Below the pieces are notes generated by a model, which saw only the letters and a list, made by a program, of their open reading frames with translations, did not search any database and was not told the DNA's origin. Below, piece by piece: positions 31,566 to 40,623 of a DNA stretch of 64,000 nucleotides. This DNA comes from Euglena gracilis (Eukaryota > Euglenida > Euglenophyceae > Euglenales). Where the stretch lies: positions 5,512,504 through 5,576,503 of the forward strand of contig CP154957.1 of assembly GCA_039621445.1 (NCBI GenBank), written 5' to 3'. How positions within the stretch are numbered: the first letter of the stretch is position 1; each line of letters starts with the position of its first letter. A program made the position numbers and the translations under genes.

Positions 31566-32069
31566 TGTGAGTCAGGGGTGCTGAGTGCCCAAAACAACAT
31601 AACCTAGCCCAACCCAACCTGATGACTCTGCAGTTAGGATTAGGAAAATCTTATTAGGAATTATTATCAGCTGACTCCATCTGTCCCTGCACAGGGCTCT
31701 GTCTCTGTCACTCATTCTGTCAGTTGCTCAAGAATTATCTGGGATCAATTATCATCAATTGTTTGGACCAATCATTATCTTACCCTTGGTTTGGACTTCT
31801 GGACTTTGGTACTCTCTTCCTTTGTGGTTTGCTTGTATTGTGCTGTTGGATTTGTGGGATTTTTAAACTTTTGGCAAATACGAGGTGTGAAACTTTGAGC
31901 CAACCCACCTCATTTCACCCAAAACACCCTAAAAACAAAAGAAAATGCATTTTTTAAAACAGGCCGCGAGGGGAATTGAAATCACCCTGGGCAGGGTAAA
32001 AGATCCTACGCAACGGGGTGCCGGCCCCGAGGGACTGGAAACTCCAGGGCAGGCACCACGGTTACAACA
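31566..32069 (+). repeat. 5' LTR
   Basis: 504 bp starting TGTGAGTCAG and ending GTTACAACA. It differs from the 3' LTR at two positions only (C/T in CAGTTGCTCAAG; T/A in ATGCATTTTTT). Confidence 0.97.
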
Positions 32070-32081
32070 TGGTAGCAGAGG
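32070..32081 (+). promoter_or_regulatory. Primer binding site, initiator tRNA-Met
   Basis: TGGTAGCAGAGG abuts the LTR. It is complementary to the CTCTGCTACCA 3' end typical of eukaryotic initiator tRNA-Met, the primer for minus-strand synthesis. Confidence 0.85.
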
Positions 32082-32169
32082 TAGACTGCCCAACTTTGAT
32101 TCCCCTCCAACATGCGGCTACGAACAACAAGCTGAAAAACGACAAGAAACTGCAAAAACTGACGCTGAC

Positions 32170-34530
32170 ATGCCTGCTGCCTCAACTGCCATCGCTAGGA
32201 TGGTGGAGCCGGCGGATGGCTGTTCAGCCCTGAACCAAACACTGGATGTGCCAGCTGCCTTAACCGCCATCGCTAGGGTGGTGGAGCAGGCGGATGGCTT
32301 CCCAGCCCTGAACCAAACACTGGAAATGCCAGCTGCCTTAACCGCCATCGCTAGGGTGGTGGAGCCGGCAGATGGCTTTGCCGCCATGTACCAGTCACTG
32401 GACATCAACAGGTGGACTGAACCGGAACAAAACGGCACAGACATTACAGTGCCACGGACATGCAATGACAGCCCACGTGTCATTGCCATGGTGCACATGG
32501 ACCAGGACGACACCGAACAGACCGGTCCAGCACCAGATTACGCAGAACTGGACGAAAACAACGAACCGTACTTCGACGAACAGGTGTTTGCACCACAAAA
32601 CTGGTACCAACAGCCAGAAACGGACACTCAGAACGACCAAAACTGGCAAACCGCAACAGCACAGCAACCAGGAACCCAGAGTTTTGCACTGGTGGCGGTA
32701 CGACAGAGCCCGGAACAACCAGACCGCCTCCAGGGTGAAACTGAAACTTCGTACCAGGAACCATCGTACAGCTCGTACGAGATTCCACAGCCGGAACCAC
32801 AGAACCAGAACACTGACTGGGACTGGTGGTCAAACTTTGCGTACGAAACTGGACAGCTGACCCAGGAATTTCAACAGTTCAGACACAAAACTGAACAGAC
32901 GAATCAGCAAACGGCAGAAACACTGCAGCAGCTACAGCAAACAACGACGGAATGGGTCAGCGAACTGCACGCAACAGTCAACAGACAGGGTGAAGCACTC
33001 ATGACAGAAATAAACGGCAGACACGAAGAACTGACGACAGTCCTGGCAACAACCCAAGCAAACATGGAACTGGTGACAGTGAACCAGAACAGGCTGTACC
33101 AGGAACATTTCAACGGAATGTCACAGCAGATCACAGAAATCAGGGAAATGTCTGGCTCACTGGGTGAAAAACTCAGGGAATTTCACAGTTTTCTGCAGAT
33201 GGCAGGTGGAAACGCACAGAACCAGGGTGAACATCTGGTTGGTTTACTGCACCGACAGCGAGAAAACGAAAAAACAACTGCAGAACTGCAACAAAGATTG
33301 GCTGTGGCAGAAGAACGGGTCGCAGGAATCACAGGCGGAGTCCAAACGGTGAACAGCAAAGTGGACGAAACTGTGGCAACAGTGTCCAGAAAAGTTGAAA
33401 ACCTCAGAGGCGAAATCAGCAGTGTGGTGGAAAAAATTCAGAAGGACATGGGCAGTGAAATCGGAAATCTGGCAGGACGGGTTCAGCAGCAGGAAACAAA
33501 AACGACAACAACCATTCAAAACTGTGATTACCTGCACAAAAAACTGGCCGAACTGCAGAAAATCCCAGATCAGCAGCAGCAGATTACACAGCTGAACGAG
33601 GAAATCGGCAGACTGAAACGACAGGTGGAAACTCTGACCTCCAACGAAGAAAAACACAAACAACGCACTGAACGTCTGAACCTGGAGGTCGGCAACCTGG
33701 GTCACAGGGTGGACGAAACAGCCCAAACGACTCAAAACCTGCTGGGTGAACTGCAAAAAGGGGCCATTAAAACGGGAACACATGCCACATCTGAACATGC
33801 CAAATGGCTGGAAATGACATCTGCCATTGGCTCAATGACAACCAGGGTCGGTCAACTGGAAGCAAAACTGGCTGGTCTGACAACAAAAACTGCAGAACGA
33901 GAAACACATGACAACGGCATCTGGCAGCATTTACATACTCTGACCACGGAACTACAAACACAGCAGAAACGGTGGACAGAACAGCTGGTGACCCTGGACA
34001 GAAAAATCAGCACAGTGACAAAAACGACTGAAAACCTGACTGAAAAACTGGAAAGGCAAAACACCCAGCAAATCACAACCCCCAGCCCTAGCCTGGCTGA
34101 AATACCCAGACTTTTTGAAAATTTAAGCATTTCCTCTCGCCCAGCCTGCACAGGGGCCTTCGGGCCAGAGTCAGGGGCCAGCCCCCTGGCCGGTGGGCCT
34201 CCCTCGAGGACCCAGGCTGGACAGCCAGGGGCAGCCACAACGGCCCAACGAACAGAACAGGGGGTAGACAGGGCCGCGGGCCAACGGGGATCGGGGACCC
34301 CAAAACCCCAGAACCAGCCCCCGGCAGCCCTGAGGGGCCAACCCACAGGACAAAACGGGGCGGGGACCCTAGAACCCCAAGCCTGGCTAACGGGGATGGG
34401 GACCCCACAACCCCTGGCCCAGCCACGGCCAGCCCAGAGGGGCCAGCCCGCAAGAATCCAAGGGACGGGGACCCCAGAACCCCAGGCCTGTCAAACGGGG
34501 ACGGGGACCGGCTTGTCGTGTTTGTCGTAA
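32170..34530 (+). CDS. Retrotransposon ORF1: long coiled-coil protein
   Basis: I start at ATG 32170 because upstream codons of this frame lie in the LTR and primer site. The frame is open back to 31945. The N-terminus has three tandem 26-residue repeats (PAALTAIARVVEPADG cores; 78-bp DNA repeat 32170-32403), then an acidic, Gln/Asn/Tyr-rich region. A heptad-rich coiled coil of about 400 residues (roughly 32850-34060) follows, and a Pro/Gly/Gln tail built from GGGACCCCAGAACCCC-type repeats. It overlaps the Gag frame by 13 nt in another phase. Role is unknown: it may be an N-terminal extension of Gag, expressed by frameshift, that assembles or tethers the particle. No such ORF is standard in chromoviruses. 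Confidence 0.7.
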   Translation: MPAASTAIARMVEPADGCSALNQTLDVPAALTAIARVVEQADGFPALNQTLEMPAALTAIARVVEPADGFAAMYQSLDINRWTEPEQNGTDITVPRTCNDSPRVIAMVHMDQDDTEQTGPAPDYAELDENNEPYFDEQVFAPQNWYQQPETDTQNDQNWQTATAQQPGTQSFALVAVRQSPEQPDRLQGETETSYQEPSYSSYEIPQPEPQNQNTDWDWWSNFAYETGQLTQEFQQFRHKTEQTNQQTAETLQQLQQTTTEWVSELHATVNRQGEALMTEINGRHEELTTVLATTQANMELVTVNQNRLYQEHFNGMSQQITEIREMSGSLGEKLREFHSFLQMAGGNAQNQGEHLVGLLHRQRENEKTTAELQQRLAVAEERVAGITGGVQTVNSKVDETVATVSRKVENLRGEISSVVEKIQKDMGSEIGNLAGRVQQQETKTTTTIQNCDYLHKKLAELQKIPDQQQQITQLNEEIGRLKRQVETLTSNEEKHKQRTERLNLEVGNLGHRVDETAQTTQNLLGELQKGAIKTGTHATSEHAKWLEMTSAIGSMTTRVGQLEAKLAGLTTKTAERETHDNGIWQHLHTLTTELQTQQKRWTEQLVTLDRKISTVTKTTENLTEKLERQNTQQITTPSPSLAEIPRLFENLSISSRPACTGAFGPESGASPLAGGPPSRTQAGQPGAATTAQRTEQGVDRAAGQRGSGTPKPQNQPPAALRGQPTGQNGAGTLEPQAWLTGMGTPQPLAQPRPAQRGQPARIQGTGTPEPQACQTGTGTGLSCLS

Positions 34531-34755
34531 GTGCTGGGCTGGTCGGGACTGCAGTCGGCCGTTGTTCTGTTTGTCGAGTCAGTTGGGCAATTAACGGTGT
34601 CAAGGCAGTTTTTAGTTCTTGCTGGATGAGCTGCCCCACCAGGGAAGCCGGGTTAACGGTCCCCAGTGCTGCAGCTCCTCCTTCCGTTTTTGGGTGTGGT
34701 GTTTCGTCCCCCCAGTGCTGGCTGCTCTGGCTGAACATACCTGTCAGGGGTTGTG
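34505..34755 (-). other. Probable inverted segment at the ORF1-Gag junction
   Basis: The element's coding strand is A/C-rich and T-poor on both sides, but here it is T/G-rich (for example GTGTTTGTCGTAAGTGCTGG). The minus strand gives an open, Gag-like frame starting MFSQSSQHWGDETPHPK with LVGQLIQQELKTALTPLIAQ. The plus-strand frame is Cys/Trp-rich and antisense-like. A local inversion of about 230-250 bp explains both facts. Borders are approximate. Confidence 0.6.
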
Positions 34756-36392
34756 TACCACAGTCAACGCAACCTCAGCCGACTCAACAGCCAGTGACGA
34801 CGCAACAAAACCCACAGTCCCGGACTCGGGGCTTGTTCATGTGGGCAGACGAAACCGAAACTCGGAACACAGCCACAACAACTTGGGTGGGACCCCAGCT
34901 GGGGTCTACCCAAACTGCCATCCACCACATAGGAGAGGAAACAGTGGTGGCACCCGTGGCAACGGCCCCGGCAGCATCCTTCGGGCTGCTGCTGGGTCCA
35001 GTGGGCGCGGCAATGACAAAAGACCTGGTGAGACCAACACTGCAGGGGAATTTCGCAGATTTTGCCGTGAAATTTCCAATGTACCTGCAACGTGTGTCAG
35101 CCGGTCAGGGGTCCCTGACCGATGACCTGAAACTGTCACTGCTGGAGGGCAGCCTGGACAGTGCCAGCAAACTGGAACTACAACGCAGACAGGAACGCGG
35201 TGAGAAAATAAAATACCAGGAATTTTGGAACTGGATGTGCCAGAAATACGGTGGAGACACGCAATCAGCCATCAAAGACGAACTGAAAAACCTGAGACCA
35301 AAAACGGAAGGAAAACTGACACTGGAAGCGTGGAGGGAGTTTGAGGCCCATTTCAAACTCCTCTACAGCAGGCTGGAAAATCCATCAGAGGAAGACGCTT
35401 ACAACCTGGTGGCTGAAAAAATGCCTGAAACGCAACGCAGAAGCTGCATCAGGGAACAGGACCGCAGAAATCAGGACAGACCGACACTGAAACTGAAAGG
35501 GGTCACGAACATTGCAAACGTCCCAGATGCAACAACGGAAGACGTTCGTGACCTGGTGGCAGCAACTGTGGGTACAGGTGAGAATTTTCAGGTGGCACGA
35601 GACGGACAAAACTTCAGGATCCAACTGCACAGCAGCAGAGCTGCTGAACTGCTCCTGATGAAAAACGGTTCAACGTTGCTGACTGGACATAAACCACACT
35701 TCACACAGGTGCAGGCAAGACTGACTCTGGATGAACTGTTCCAACGTGTGGAAACCGAACTCAGGTGCCAACAACAGTCAGACTCCCTGGGTAGGGGGTA
35801 CAACGGCTGGCAGAACCAACCTCGTGAAAACAGATCGCGGTCGATGGACCGCAGGGGTTACGTCAGGGAAGTCAAGGAGGAGGAGAAAACAAAATCCAGA
35901 AGTCGGACACCACCTTCCAGATCCCGACCCAACTCCCCTGGACCTCGAACCCCAACACCTGAAAAACCCAGACCCCCTTCTCCACGCCAGCAGGTGCCCA
36001 TGGCAGTTTCAGAACAGCCTGGCCAGGGACGGTACACCAACTGGTCAGACTGGGGACAGAACGACTGGGGCAAAGGCAAAGGAAAGGGGAAAGGTCAAAA
36101 CTGGGGTTCAACCCAAAACTGGAACCAGAACCAGAACTGGAATCAGAATTACGGCAAAGGCTACGATTCAGGAAAGGGATACAACTCTGGGAAAGGATAC
36201 GATTCTGGGAAGGGGAGCGGGAAAGGAAAAGGCAAAGGGCAGCCACAGCCACAGCCAGCAGCAACGAAAACTGAACCACAGCCACAGCAAACCAACTCAC
36301 AGGAGCCAGCCAACCAGCCACAGGGACAGCCAAAGGCAGAAGCATCTTCCAGCAATCGCTGGCAGCCAGTTCAAAACGCAGAACGGAAGTGA
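34518..36392 (+). CDS. Retrotransposon Gag
   Basis: There is no ATG at the beginning of this frame, so translation is likely to come from ORF1 by a frame change. The first 70 or so codons are probably inverted DNA. The conserved-looking capsid region (about 35030-35800) includes FADFAVKFPMYLQRVSAG, EFWNWMCQKYGG and LEAWREFEAHFKLLYSRLE, an alpha-helical Ty3-type capsid layout. The tail is basic and low-complexity: SRSRTPPSRSRP, then repeats of GKGYDSGKGYNSGKG and GKGKGKG, rich in Gly, Lys, Gln and Asn. No CCHC knuckle is seen, so the Gly/Lys tail probably replaces nucleocapsid as the RNA binder. It ends at TGA 36390-36392, and the next ORF continues in the same frame. Confidence 0.75.
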   Translation: MFVVSAGLVGTAVGRCSVCRVSWAINGVKAVFSSCWMSCPTREAGLTVPSAAAPPSVFGCGVSSPQCWLLWLNIPVRGCVPQSTQPQPTQQPVTTQQNPQSRTRGLFMWADETETRNTATTTWVGPQLGSTQTAIHHIGEETVVAPVATAPAASFGLLLGPVGAAMTKDLVRPTLQGNFADFAVKFPMYLQRVSAGQGSLTDDLKLSLLEGSLDSASKLELQRRQERGEKIKYQEFWNWMCQKYGGDTQSAIKDELKNLRPKTEGKLTLEAWREFEAHFKLLYSRLENPSEEDAYNLVAEKMPETQRRSCIREQDRRNQDRPTLKLKGVTNIANVPDATTEDVRDLVAATVGTGENFQVARDGQNFRIQLHSSRAAELLLMKNGSTLLTGHKPHFTQVQARLTLDELFQRVETELRCQQQSDSLGRGYNGWQNQPRENRSRSMDRRGYVREVKEEEKTKSRSRTPPSRSRPNSPGPRTPTPEKPRPPSPRQQVPMAVSEQPGQGRYTNWSDWGQNDWGKGKGKGKGQNWGSTQNWNQNQNWNQNYGKGYDSGKGYNSGKGYDSGKGSGKGKGKGQPQPQPAATKTEPQPQQTNSQEPANQPQGQPKAEASSSNRWQPVQNAERK

Positions 36393-37841
36393 AGGGGCTG
36401 CGGCTTGAGGGTAGGGGACGAGAGGGGCGACTCTCTGCAGACACAACCGAAACAACAAAACAAAACAAGGGAACCAGGTCCAGAGCCGCAGCGGTCATAC
36501 ACACTGGGTAAGGGAGGTAAGAAAAAACCCCAAAAGAAAAACATCCTGACAAAAAAACGACTCCACAGCCCAGAACCGAAAAGGGAACAGGTCAGCTGCA
36601 GGTTCGGCAGAGCAGCTTCACGGTGGGTGTCTGAAAACTACCACGTGAAGGAAGAAAAAATGACAGAAATTCTCTCACACTTCGGGGTCCAGCCCCAGCT
36701 GGATGCCTTTGCAACGGAAAAAAACAAAAGATTCCCGCAATGGTGGGGATCGGGCAGCCCAGATGGAATTGACGCCTTTGAAAAAAACTGGCACGGAAAA
36801 CTGCTGTGGATGAACCCCCCATTCAGCAAAATTTCACAGGTGGTGAGTAAAATCCAAACAGACGAGGCCCATGCACTTCTCATGGTACCAAGATGGGTCC
36901 ACAGACGATGGTACAGGGAAATCAAAAAACTGGCAGTGATGTCAATGTTCATCCCAGCGAGAAAAAAGCTGTTGCGACAGGGTGACAAGAACTGCAGGAA
37001 TACACCGTGGCCTGTGGAAGTGTTTTTGGTATGCGGACACAAAACACGGTGCAAGTACCTACCAGGTTTCCACAAACATTTCACCCCCCTACACCCGACA
37101 TCCAAGGTGAGGTTCGGCACAGCCCATGAATACCCGCCAGTGGAGGACGAGGTGGAGGGTGGTGAACAAAAAACCGACTTGGGGACAGAAAAACCACAGA
37201 AACACATCAGAAAACTGCAGGAGGCAGCCACAGCGACACCAGAACGGGCCACAGCAGAAAAACCAAAACCAAAAATGCTGGACCTGTTCTGTGGAACAAA
37301 ATCGGTCAGCAAGGTGTATGAAAAAATGGGTTTCGAGGTGGTGACGGTGGACTCAGACACCAGGTGGAAAGCGGATTACCAGGTGGACGTACTGGACTGG
37401 GACTTCAGAAAACATTTCAAACCTGGTGAATTCCACACGGTGGTGTGTGGAGTTCCCTGTACAGAATTCAGCATTGCCCTGACGACAAGACCCAGAAACT
37501 TGGAAAAAGGAGACAGCCTTGCAAAGAAAGCCCTGGAAATTGTGGAATTTCTGCAGCCGCAGAAATGGTGGTTGGAAAACCCAAGGTACGGATACCTGGG
37601 AAAACGAGATTACATGAAACCGTACCCGTACATTGACGTGGATTACTGTCAATACACAGACTGGGGTTACAAAAAACCAACACGAATCTGGGGCAGCCCT
37701 GACATCCTGCAGGTACCAGCAAAACGGTGTGACGGAAAAACCTGCAAGAACCTTGACCCGAACGGTGGTGGTCCCCTGGTGAAACTCAGCAACAAACACA
37801 ACATTCCAGCCTTAAAAGATTCAGGATCCCAGAACAACTGA
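36393..37841 (+). CDS. Fused adenine-MTase-like and cytosine-5 DNA methyltransferase ORF
   Basis: No ATG opens this frame; it follows the Gag TGA in phase, so readthrough or a lost sense codon is likely. Numbered from 36405, residues about 62-215 hold LDAFATEKNKRFPQWWGSGS, LLWMNPPFSKI and LLMVPRWVHRRW, the pattern of Dam-like N6-adenine methyltransferases (NPPF for DPPY) known from DIRS-type retroelements. Residues about 288-450 form a cytosine-5 methyltransferase core: motif I LDLFCGTKSVSKVYEKMGF, motif IV GVPCTEFS with the catalytic Cys, motif VI WWLENP and YKKPTRIWGS. A target-recognition region and motif X are not evident, so specificity and activity are open. Cytosine methyltransferases captured by retrotransposons have been described in algae and dinoflagellates. 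The next frame (pol) overlaps by 85 nt in the -1 phase. Confidence 0.85.
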   Translation, partial: RGCGLRVGDERGDSLQTQPKQQNKTREPGPEPQRSYTLGKGGKKKPQKKNILTKKRLHSPEPKREQVSCRFGRAASRWVSENYHVKEEKMTEILSHFGVQPQLDAFATEKNKRFPQWWGSGSPDGIDAFEKNWHGKLLWMNPPFSKISQVVSKIQTDEAHALLMVPRWVHRRWYREIKKLAVMSMFIPARKKLLRQGDKNCRNTPWPVEVFLVCGHKTRCKYLPGFHKHFTPLHPTSKVRFGTAHEYPPVEDEVEGGEQKTDLGTEKPQKHIRKLQEAATATPERATAEKPKPKMLDLFCGTKSVSKVYEKMGFEVVTVDSDTRWKADYQVDVLDWDFRKHFKPGEFHTVVCGVPCTEFSIALTTRPRNLEKGDSLAKKALEIVEFLQPQKWWLENPRYGYLGKRDYMKPYPYIDVDYCQYTDWGYKKPTRIWGSPDILQVPAKRCDGKTCKNLDPNGGGPLVKLSNKHNIPALKDSGSQNN

Positions 37842-38917
37842 TTCAGGACCTGGCGGGGTTCCACGAACGGCTACGGCAAACCAGCCAAGCCCAGGCCGCG
37901 CAGCAACAACCGCTGCAGCAGCCCAGCCCTGCCCAGACTGCACGACAAAACATGCTCTCACAGCCCAGCCCAGAACTGACAGGTCAACAGCCAAACCCAG
38001 ATTCAACTGACAAAACAGAACCAGACCAAAACATTCGGCTTCCAAAACGACTGTGTGAACCGGTGTCCAAACTCCTGCTGGGGCAGGTCATCAGCAGAAA
38101 GAAAGCTAAACAACTCCTCATCGAAGTCCGTGCTGTGTTGCCGGACGGCAAAAAAATGTTCCTACAGGCCCTAATTGACACGGGAGCACAGGCAAACCTG
38201 GTGAAAAAGAACCTGATTCCCCAACAAAACTTCAGACGTTCACAAAAACCCTTGGCCCTGATCACAGCGGACGGAACAAGGATGGAAGGAGGACTACACG
38301 AAGTCACACTGGAACTGCAGTTTTCATCACGGGTGCACAACACGGACAGAACAAGGGAGTGGTCCACCATTGGAACATTCCATGACGCTGACATCCAAGT
38401 GGATGCCATCCTCGGGTATCCGTGGATGGAACAACACCAACTGGGGGTTTTTCCACACCTACAATCACTGGCCCTCATAGGTGAACCACTGCGGCTGCTG
38501 TCCAGTTGGCACCAGCTGAAGGAACAAAAACACAGGGAACGGAAAATACACCAACTTCAGAAAAACATTTCAGAGTTTCGAGCAATGAATTTGCAGATTC
38601 CTGCTGAAGCGGGCCAGGACGAGGAAAAACTGTTCGAAGACGAAACAACACTGGAAACACTGGCAAAACAACTTCAGAAATCGGCAAAGAAATCTGACAG
38701 GGTTCACGGTGTTGTGGTGGTGCCAGAAGGACAGGAAACACAAGGCGAAAAGGTGGAAAAAAAAAAAAAAAAACTGCGGCAGGACTATGAAGGAGTGGTC
38801 TTGCGAGACAAAATCTACCCAGACCCCCCAGAACGCGGACCACTGGGTTATGGGAAAATCGAACTGAAACCTGGAACAGTGGCGAAAAAGCAAAGACCCA
38901 TCCACATGACAGGATAA
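37757..38917 (+). CDS. Retrotransposon protease (N-terminal Pol)
   Basis: The frame opens at 37757, inside the methyltransferase ORF (-1 phase). Its first ATG is at 37952. A Gln-rich linker is followed by the retropepsin-type aspartic protease: FLQALIDTGAQANLV with catalytic DTGA at about 38177, and VDAILGYPWMEQHQLG as the ILG flap-side motif. The C-terminal part is charged and ends HMTG at TAA 38915-38917. RT follows in the same frame, so the stop is either a CAA-to-TAA change or read through. Confidence 0.85.
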   Translation, partial: PERWWSPGETQQQTQHSSLKRFRIPEQLIQDLAGFHERLRQTSQAQAAQQQPLQQPSPAQTARQNMLSQPSPELTGQQPNPDSTDKTEPDQNIRLPKRLCEPVSKLLLGQVISRKKAKQLLIEVRAVLPDGKKMFLQALIDTGAQANLVKKNLIPQQNFRRSQKPLALITADGTRMEGGLHEVTLELQFSSRVHNTDRTREWSTIGTFHDADIQVDAILGYPWMEQHQLGVFPHLQSLALIGEPLRLLSSWHQLKEQKHRERKIHQLQKNISEFRAMNLQIPAEAGQDEEKLFEDETTLETLAKQLQKSAKKSDRVHGVVVVPEGQETQGEKVEKKKKKLRQDYEGVVLRDKIYPDPPERGPLGYGKIELKPGTVAKKQRPIHMTG

Positions 38918-39934
38918 CGCCGACAGGCACTCATCGACACGGTGGACGAATGGGTTAGGGACCTGAAGGTGGAAGACGGAAGGAGCGACTGGTCCAGCCC
39001 CACATTTGTGGTGGCCAAAAAAGGTGGAAAATGGAGAGGGGTGGTGGATTTCAGAGCACTGAACGAGGCAACAATCACAGACGCCCATCCCCTCCCTAGG
39101 ATAGAAGACATCCTAGTTCAACAAGGACAACGGGCCCTGTACAGTGTACTGGACCTGAAAGACGCCTTCCACCAGGTGCCACTGAGAACAGAGTCCAGAC
39201 CTTACACCTTGCGCAGCACACCTAAGGGAACAAAACAGTGGAGAGTGGTGGTCATGGGAATGAAAAACGGTGTACCGATTTTCCAGAGAGTGATCGAGGA
39301 CAGCCTGGAGGAGGTACATGACATTGCAAACCCCTACGTGGACGACATAATCGTAGGAACCATGTGGCAGGGAACTGAAGAAAAAACCCTCGAACAACAC
39401 GACAAGGACATCAGAAGGGTGATGGAGGCACTGAAAAAACAGCAGCACGTGGCAGACATCAAGAAATGCAAATTTTTCGTGAAAGAGGTGGAATTCTGTG
39501 GACACGTGCTCGGTGGTGGACAACGAAAACCAGCACCTGGGAAACTGATGGCCTTGGAAAAATGGGAGGAACCGAAAACGGTCACAGCCCTGCGGGCATT
39601 CCTGGGATTCACAAACTACTACGCCTCATACATCCCAGGGTATGCGGAATTGGCAGCAGACCTAATGGAGAAACTGAAGGTGAAAAAAGGACAGGGGAAG
39701 AAAGGAAGCCTGACACCTGTGTTTTTCGGTGAAAAAGAAAGAACAGCCTTCCAGACCATCAAAGAAAAACTGCTCGGAAGCCTGAAACTGCAAACGGTGA
39801 ACCCAGACAAACCGTTCATACTCAGGGTGGATGCAAGTGGCAGAGCCGTAGGTGCGGCTCTGGAACAATTTGCGGAGGACACTGCAGAAAAACCAGACCC
39901 AACAACAGCCATGACCAAAAAACAGTACCCGTAG
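38918..39934 (+). CDS. Retrotransposon reverse transcriptase
   Basis: In phase with the protease after the TAA. It contains WSSPTFVVAKKGGKWRGVVD, FRALNEATITDAHPLPRIED, LDLKDAFHQVPL (first catalytic Asp) and NPYVDDIIVGT (YVDD box), then CGHVLGGG and FLGFTNYYASYIPGYAELA. These are successive RT motifs of the Ty3/gypsy type. The RNase H opening, ILRVDASGRAVGAALEQF, is at 39820-39873. The frame closes at TAG 39932-39934, where one missing C (CAGTACCCGTAGCC) moves VAFCSRKL into the next frame. Confidence 0.92.
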   Translation, partial: RRQALIDTVDEWVRDLKVEDGRSDWSSPTFVVAKKGGKWRGVVDFRALNEATITDAHPLPRIEDILVQQGQRALYSVLDLKDAFHQVPLRTESRPYTLRSTPKGTKQWRVVVMGMKNGVPIFQRVIEDSLEEVHDIANPYVDDIIVGTMWQGTEEKTLEQHDKDIRRVMEALKKQQHVADIKKCKFFVKEVEFCGHVLGGGQRKPAPGKLMALEKWEEPKTVTALRAFLGFTNYYASYIPGYAELAADLMEKLKVKKGQGKKGSLTPVFFGEKERTAFQTIKEKLLGSLKLQTVNPDKPFILRVDASGRAVGAALEQFAEDTAEKPDPTTAMTKKQYP

Positions 39935-40623
39935 CCTTCTGTTCACGAAAACTGACACCTGGGCAGGTTCGCTCGTGGTCTCCTAGGGAGAAGGAGACCT
40001 ACGCAGTGATCCTGGCCCTGCAAAAATGGGCTTCCTGGATAGGAATGCAACCGGTACTGGTGTTGACGGACCACAAGTCCATTGAGGCATGGGCAACGGA
40101 GGCGCTGGACACCCCCAGTGGACCAGCTGGACGTAGGGCTAGGTGGCACGAACTGCTTTCGCGGTTCGACATAACCGTTGCATACGTACCTGGCAAAGAC
40201 AACACGGTCGCCGATGCCTTGAGTAGGTGGGCCTACCCCGCCTCACAGGCATTCGCCGACGTGAGTATCCACGGGAGTGAGGAGGACGACCGACTCATGA
40301 AAGAAATCATCAAACAGGAGGAAAAGGAACAGAAAACTTGTATGGTGATCAACGTGGCAGACCTGACACAGGCACAAAAACAACTTCAAGAACCCGTCAC
40401 TGTGGCCGTCACAACAAGGGGGGGAGCCAAAACGGGTGAAGATTCGCCCACAGTGCCTGGTTCAACGGAACACGGTGAAAACCCTCAAAAAATTTCAAAA
40501 ACACCTCAAAAACCTGCAAAAACGACAAAAAAATGGGTTGTGAAGGAAACGACTGTGGTAGAACAAAGCAAAAACTGGCTGAGGCAACCCCAAGGGAGAC
40601 CACGAATGAGGCAGGAAACCTGA
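39935..40623 (+). CDS. Retrotransposon RNase H, continued after frameshift
   Basis: The +1 frame reads VAFCSRKLTPGQVRSWSPRE, then KETYAVILALQKW (catalytic Glu), VLTDHKSIEAW (Asp) and YVPGKDNTVADALSRW (last Asp), the standard LTR-type RNase H series begun in the previous frame. A charged linker towards the integrase follows. It ends at TGA 40621-40623, and homologous continuation lies in the next frame, probably after an indel in the A7 run near 40527. Confidence 0.88.

Noticed and set aside
33244-33798. Minus-strand open frame, Cys/Phe-rich
   Set aside because: Antisense of the retrotransposon coiled-coil ORF; A-rich coding DNA yields such frames.
36638-37360. 240-codon minus-strand frame
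   Set aside because: Antisense of the methyltransferase ORF, which has clear catalytic motifs on the plus strand.
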